Assembly (NCBI GenBank): GCA_024704765.1
Contig: JAKMXF010000304.1
Coordinates: 102,847-166,846, forward strand
Source of the DNA: Oopsacas minuta
Lineage: Eukaryota > Porifera > Hexactinellida > Lyssacinosida > Leucopsacidae
DNA: 64,000 bases
Direction of reading: 5' to 3'
The stretch's first letter is position 1, and each line of letters begins with the position of its first letter. A program made the translations under genes and the position numbers. The notes below the pieces were generated by a model. The model had not been told where the DNA came from. It made no database searches and worked only from the letters and a program-made list of their open reading frames with translations. This document shows, piece after piece, positions 59,075 through 64,000 of this stretch.

Positions 59075-59988
59075 CGCGAAGTGGACAAAAGTATTTCGAC
59101 ACCCAAATATATTGTCATAAATTGTATACTCTTTCCCGCTCCTATATATTGTATAGTCTATATTCGTAGCTGCAATCTAGTAATTTGCATGGAATAACAT
59201 ATGTTTCTCACGAATTTTAAAAAAATATTTTCGATTTGCACTTTTTGAAGGTGCTAATTATTAATAATTATTAGATAATTATTGATATTCAAAATATGTG
59301 GTAATTAAATCCTATTAAGAATCTATAATTTCTGAGTTGATATTTGAATTCTACGTAGGCGAGTTACCCCAGATTGAAATTTCCACTAAGATTGAACAAT
59401 TTTTACCAAGTTATAGATGAATTTCAGTCTATGCAGTTTGTGCCACTTTTTGCCCAAGGTGGCACAAGTGGTCGCTACCAAGAGGTTATTTTAGAATTCA
59501 AGGGTTAGCATAGTCATATCATTCGAAAATATTACTTCGACTTATTCCTCCTAACCCTAGTTGATTCCTTGTAGTGGCGCTTTTTCCTGCCACCTGTGCC
59601 ACTTTTTGAAAAAAGTGGCACAAATGGGACAAATTGAAATTCTTCTATAACTCTGGTAAAAATTATTCAATCCTATTGGAAATCTCAATCTGGGGTAACT
59701 CGCCTACGTAGAAATCAAGTATCAAGTCAGAAATTATAGATTCTTAATAGGCTTTGAATTACCACATATTTTGAATATCAATAATTATCTAATAATTATT
59801 AATAATTAGCACCTTCAAAAAGTGCAAATCGAAATTTTTTTTTGAAATTCGTGAGAAACATATGTTATTCTATGCAAATTACTAGATAGCAGCTACGAAT
59901 ATAGACTACACAATATATAGGAGCGGGAAGAGTATACAATTTATGACAATATATTTGGGTGTTGAAATACTTTTGTCCACTTAGTGTG
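59075..59988. mobile_element. Fold-back Tc1/mariner-type MITE, copy 2
   Basis: Ends carry AAGTGGACAAAAGTATTT in inverted orientation; the candidate TA flanks are at 59,073 and 59,989. The arms are about 400 bp and match copy 1 with modest divergence; the unique centre (AACCCTAGTTGATTCCTTG region) is inverted relative to copy 1. Confidence 0.88.
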
Positions 59989-60726
59989 TATCCAAATAGA
60001 CTCTCTTAGTTTCTCTTTTTTTGACGACGGTATACTAGCCAAATATATGCATTCATTATTCACATTAATTATCAATATTGTTGGGAAACCTCACTATCTC
60101 ACCTAATTGATTTTAGCACTTCAAACAACATTTCCGAACGGGCAATCATCATAAAGAATTGAAGATTTTCTCTACTCTAGAATATAAATTCACTAATACA
60201 ATATTTTGTACCAGTTATTTTTCAATTAACTTAAAATGGGAATATTGGGATATTAGGTATATGCTACAAGTTTGTAACTGCATTTCGCCATTGCATTGAA
60301 GATTTTAGAGCCCTAAGTGAATATTGGCCATAATATATGATTCACGTAACTACTAAAATTATCTCTAGAACTTGCCAACATTGTCCTTACATATTCTTGA
60401 TGTTTGTTTGGGAACATCCCTGGTATGCTATTTTGTACCCCTAAATCTTTTTATATGTTCTCTTTGGAGATTCAATATTTGAGAATTTCCTAACGTGTGC
60501 TATGTAAGAAACAAAGGATGTGTTGTTTCTGTCTTGAAATACTATGTATATATAAATTGTGAATTTTCTCAGGTTTCAATGATACCCCAATTAGACAAAA
60601 CCTGCCATTTAAATATATTCTATTATGACTTACATTTTTAATGGACTTCGGATTTATCCTTATTCCAAAATTTTAATCAGCAATTGGCATTTATAACGGA
60701 AGTTACAGGATGCTGATATAATACTA
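59989..60726. other. No recognisable feature
   Basis: AT-rich spacer. Confidence 0.4.
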
Positions 60727-61524
60727 CAGTGGGTTCTCCAAATTACGGACTCTTTGGTGCCATAGCTTCTGTCTGTTGTAGAGAATTGTCCGCTTCTCGG
60801 AGACAGCTCCATTTTATAATTAAAACACTTAATATGTGTCATTATGTCTACAGTTTTGCATGTATTAAAGTTGAATAGGTACGGGAGAAGTCACAAGTCT
60901 TTTTATGCTGTGATAAGAATGAATATAATATAGAGTAATGACTGATGAGCAACGTAATGATAATTGAATTGCTTTATACTCTATATATATTATAATGAGT
61001 GCGCAAATATGTCAAGAAGGTAACTTTGTCTACTGGTTGACACTTGCAAACTAGCTACAGTATTTATTGTGGTGCCAATGCCCATAGCCACAATTTTTGG
61101 GAAGAGAAGTAAATACAGGATATACTGGGGTTACGGAGAGAAAGAAGACAGAGGAATAGGTTACGAACTGGAAATCCCATGTGTGTACCGCCTTTATGGA
61201 CCCAAAGTTTACATTGGCAAGATGAAAGAATGTTGAAGACTTGAGAGACATGGAACTTGTATACCACTCATATTATTATGTAAATTTCGTGATATCACTG
61301 AAAATTATTGGTTACACTTTCAGGTTTGTCCGTTCTTGGGAGATTACTTTGCATTAAGACACCATTCGGGGACAGTTCCCTGTTCGTTGTTCAGAATTCG
61401 AAGTTGTCCGCTCCTCGAGGACTGCTTTGGTATTATATGCTTGGCAAATTCAATCCGTCCCACGAGTTTGTCCGTTGTAAGGGGTTGTCAGCTTCTCGGA
61501 GTGTCCGTTTTGGAGACTCCACTG
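60727..61524. mobile_element. pogo-like MITE
   Basis: 798 bp with inverted ends CAGTGGGTTCTCCAAATTAC and CAGTGGAGTCTCCAAAACGG flanked by TA. Subterminal repeats of TTGTCCGCTTCTCGG type occur several times near both ends, as in pogo/Tigger-type elements. No transposase. Confidence 0.75.
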
Positions 61525-61772
61525 TAGTACACAATATTGAGATTTACTCCAAAATATTCTTCATCAATTTCACAATTATTGTTTTATATATAAAAATCCC
61601 TAATTTTATGTATATGCCATTATGATATAATTCGTTAATTCATAAAGCTATGCCATATCACGTAAACCATCTGACTCAATATATCAAATTCTATGACAAA
61701 CCTCATTCGGGACATACTTTATTTTCTCCCTTTTACATGTCGTCATGTTACTTGATATTCTCATATATTTAG

Positions 61773-62144
61773 GCGATAGAACTTTCTGGGTCCCAAAGAA
61801 AATTTGATATTAGCACCACCCCTTCTACTATCGGTCTACACTCCTCTCATCCAGATCAATTATCTTGGATACTGATTAAAGAGAAGGTACCTCTCATTAT
61901 TCACGATCTATTTGGAATCCGTCGTGAATTACACTCTCTAAAAGTAATGAATCTCAAATTTCAAGCTGATTACCTTCATAGTATTCAATCTACACATAAT
62001 TGTATACTTTCAGAAATTTACAATGCCTTAGAGAACACATCCTTTCCAACTTTTAACAGTATTCCAGATTTTCGGATTGAAAGGCAGAAGATTCATTCTA
62101 AAGAGAGTAATTACTTCAACCAATCTCTGGATATCTATACAGAG
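61773..62144 (+). CDS. Host gene exon, downstream partner of 25.9-kb exon
   Basis: 372 bp open in one frame (124 codons), preceded by an acceptor (TCATATATTTAG) and followed by donor GAG|GTACAA, phase 0 at both ends, which fits the phase-0 donor at 26,364. The peptide has a helical, coiled-coil-like segment with DLFGIRRELHSLKVMNLKF and QADYLHSIQSTHN. Such a segment would suit the coiled-coil part of an AIP3/p140Cap-like protein, but this is a weak match from memory. There is no sign of a transposase. Intermediate exons may be missed. Confidence 0.55.
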
Positions 62145-62529
62145 GTACAATTCATTTTTATATGAACATTTTTAACATCTATCCATGTGTATTAGTCTTA
62201 TTTGCTTTTCTTCTATGACCGCTCATCACTAAACCCCGAATTTTAATTCTACTCCCACATTTCACATACTTGAAATTTTCTTGTCAAAATACTCATCCAT
62301 TTTCGATATATAACTTTATAACTCTATTAGCCACTCCAAAAATATTCTGAGTGCCCGAAGGTTTGGAGGGGCCCAATATTTATATAATTTTATGTTTTCC
62401 TGCTATTATTTCCTCTCTAACCATTATAGATTTTTGAGTTTCCAATAATAAAAACTTAACATACATTTATTTGCCAATTCTATGTACAAATAATCATATT
62501 TACATCAAGTGAATACTACTCTGAATTTG
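62145..62529. other. Intronic or intergenic sequence, no feature
   Basis: AT-rich, follows the donor at 62,145; nothing else is supported. Confidence 0.4.
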
Positions 62530-63831
62530 AAATTGGTTCAAATAAAGGAAATTTGCAAATTGTAATGAGCTGAGAATCATCCATGGAGATCATTGAATAG
62601 TTGCCAACATTTCTAGAAGCGCTGTGTGCAACATAATTCCAAAGTGGAAACTGACTGGATCAGCATAGGTACTTTCTAGTTTAAGTAGGCCGTCTAGGTT
62701 AACTCTCCGAGTTCTTCGATCCCTAACAAGGATAGTTCGTACCAATCGACGTGATTCATCCTTCGAGATCGCTTCATAACTTGCTGAATATATTCCTCAA
62801 CCTGTCTCAGCTCTTACCATAAGGAGTGGATTGAAACGTATTCGTACAGTAGCTGTACGGCGTCTTATAAAGCATTCATCTCAAAGGTAAATCTAGTTCG
62901 TCGGACTACCTTCGCCAGAGTTGTGCTCAAGTGGGAGCCAGAAAAGATATCCCAAGTGGTCTGGAGTGATGAAAGTCGCTTTACATTGTTCCGCCACGAT
63001 GGTAGGGTACATTTGGAGACTCCCGAATGCAAAATATATTCCAGACTGCCTTGTTCCGAAGACACAGGGAACTGGATGGTCTGTAATAATTTGGGTCTCA
63101 TTCTTTGTAACAGTTTGAGTCCCTGTAATGTTTGTAAAAACAAAGTTAGCGCAGATGTGTACATCAACAGTATATTTCCAATTAGTCTCTTACCATTTAC
63201 CATGGAAAACAAGTACAAGTACTCCAATCTTGCGTACCAACAAGAAACGCCCCGGCACATACTTTAATTGACACGGGCTTGGTTCGTCAAAATGCTATCG
63301 AAAATTTAACCTGGCCAGCTCAATCACTTGATCTAAATCCCATTGAGAACATTTGGGATTAGTTAGAACTACATATACGTTCTGAAAAGCCTCCTACAAC
63401 TCTAGAAGAATTTCCCAGGTATTTGTGGAAGAATGGGATAAAGTTCTGAAAATCGCTGATCAATCGGCTTGTTGAATGTATGTTGAGAAGGATGGAGGCA
63501 GTTGTGAAATCAAAAGGAATGTCAACTAAGTAATGAATTCTTAAAGTGTACTAAGTAGGGGGTATTTGAGAAAATTTTCAGGGGCTAATCAAGGTTTCAT
63601 AAATTAGAGGGAAGCATAGTTTGTATCTAAAGTGCATAATATGACGATTGCTCAGGGGGGCAAAATGCCCCACCATCAAATCATGTAGAGAAAACTCTGC
63701 TAAGTGTAGTTCATAATAATTTCCGAAAACTGTTGTAGTGAATAATATAATCATTGAATTATTACTGTATAGTAATATATTTACTAATTATTATTAATGT
63801 AAGGTGTCTCCAAACTTTAGCCACCCAGTCT
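62530..63831 (+). pseudogene. Tc1-like transposase and element remnant
   Basis: Plus-strand pieces: ISRSAVCNIIPKWK (helix-turn-helix, about 62,610), a segment with RRLIKHSSQR (62,860), VVWSDESRFTLFRHDGRV (first Asp, 62,950-63,010), and AQSLDLNPIENIWD.LE (Glu, 63,320-63,370), then a C-terminal tail to about 63,530. The second-Asp region is destroyed. The right terminus is recognisable (CTCCAAACTTTAGCCACCC near 63,808-63,827, followed by GTC and TA), in the usual Tc1 style. The left terminus was not found. Confidence 0.8.
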
Positions 63832-63917
63832 ATATTTGAATAATCTGCAGCAATAAATCATCATTCCACTGTACTAACACATATGAAACTTTTCTCTTAG
63901 AGAAGAGCGATTATATA

Positions 63918-64000
63918 CTCTAAGTGGACAAAAGTATTTCAAAACACAATATATTGTCATAAATTGTATACTCTTTCCCGCTCCTATATATTGTGTAGTC
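63918..64000. mobile_element. Fold-back Tc1/mariner-type MITE, copy 3, cut by window end
   Basis: TA followed by CTCTAAGTGGACAAAAGTA and then the same arm sequence as copies 1 and 2 (TCTTTCCCGCTCCTATATAT) up to the last base of the window. Confidence 0.85.

Overview
The window reads as AT-rich genomic DNA (about two thirds A+T by eye) from an invertebrate animal. Almost everything recognisable is DNA transposon, mostly decayed and often nested. Families seen are Tc1/mariner/pogo, hAT, MULE with a FLYWCH finger, Helitron-like elements, Transib/RAG1-like elements, and one two-gene element I cannot place in a named superfamily. I saw no reverse transcriptase, rRNA gene, CRISPR array or bacterial-type operon. 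The species cannot be fixed from this sequence.

Layout. 0-13.4 kb: a 2.3 kb Helitron-like element, an inverted-repeat element, a pogo-like element holding a gene fragment and a small Helitron, a tRNA-like SINE, and a dead Tc1-like element. 13.4-20.8 kb: a cluster of RAG1-like genes in which a plus-strand lineage (A) and a minus-strand lineage (B) face each other twice; the A copy at 17.0-19.2 kb is almost intact, with D-D-E, CxxC and HxxxxH residues and a CCHC tail. 21.2-24.0 kb: a GC-rich MULE present as a near-perfect head-to-head palindrome. 25.9-26.4 kb and 61.8-62.1 kb: two plus-strand coding blocks with splice signals and matching phase, probably exons of one host gene whose roughly 35 kb intron holds most of the remaining transposons.

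Inside that presumed intron lie a hAT-derived MITE with perfect 8-bp target duplications and a fold-back element nested in it, a DD37E Tc1-like element and a dead MULE inside a longer repeat, hAT fragments, a further RAG1-like B copy split by a mariner, a long decayed reading frame of unknown origin (44.4-46.5 kb), two more mariners, more fold-back and pogo-like MITEs, and a 5,963-bp element at 49,418-55,380. The last has about 200-bp terminal inverted repeats, a TATTA target duplication, related uninterrupted sites elsewhere in the window, and two convergent genes of widespread but uncharacterised families. It is the best candidate here for an undescribed transposon type; the convergent RAG1-like A/B pair is the second.
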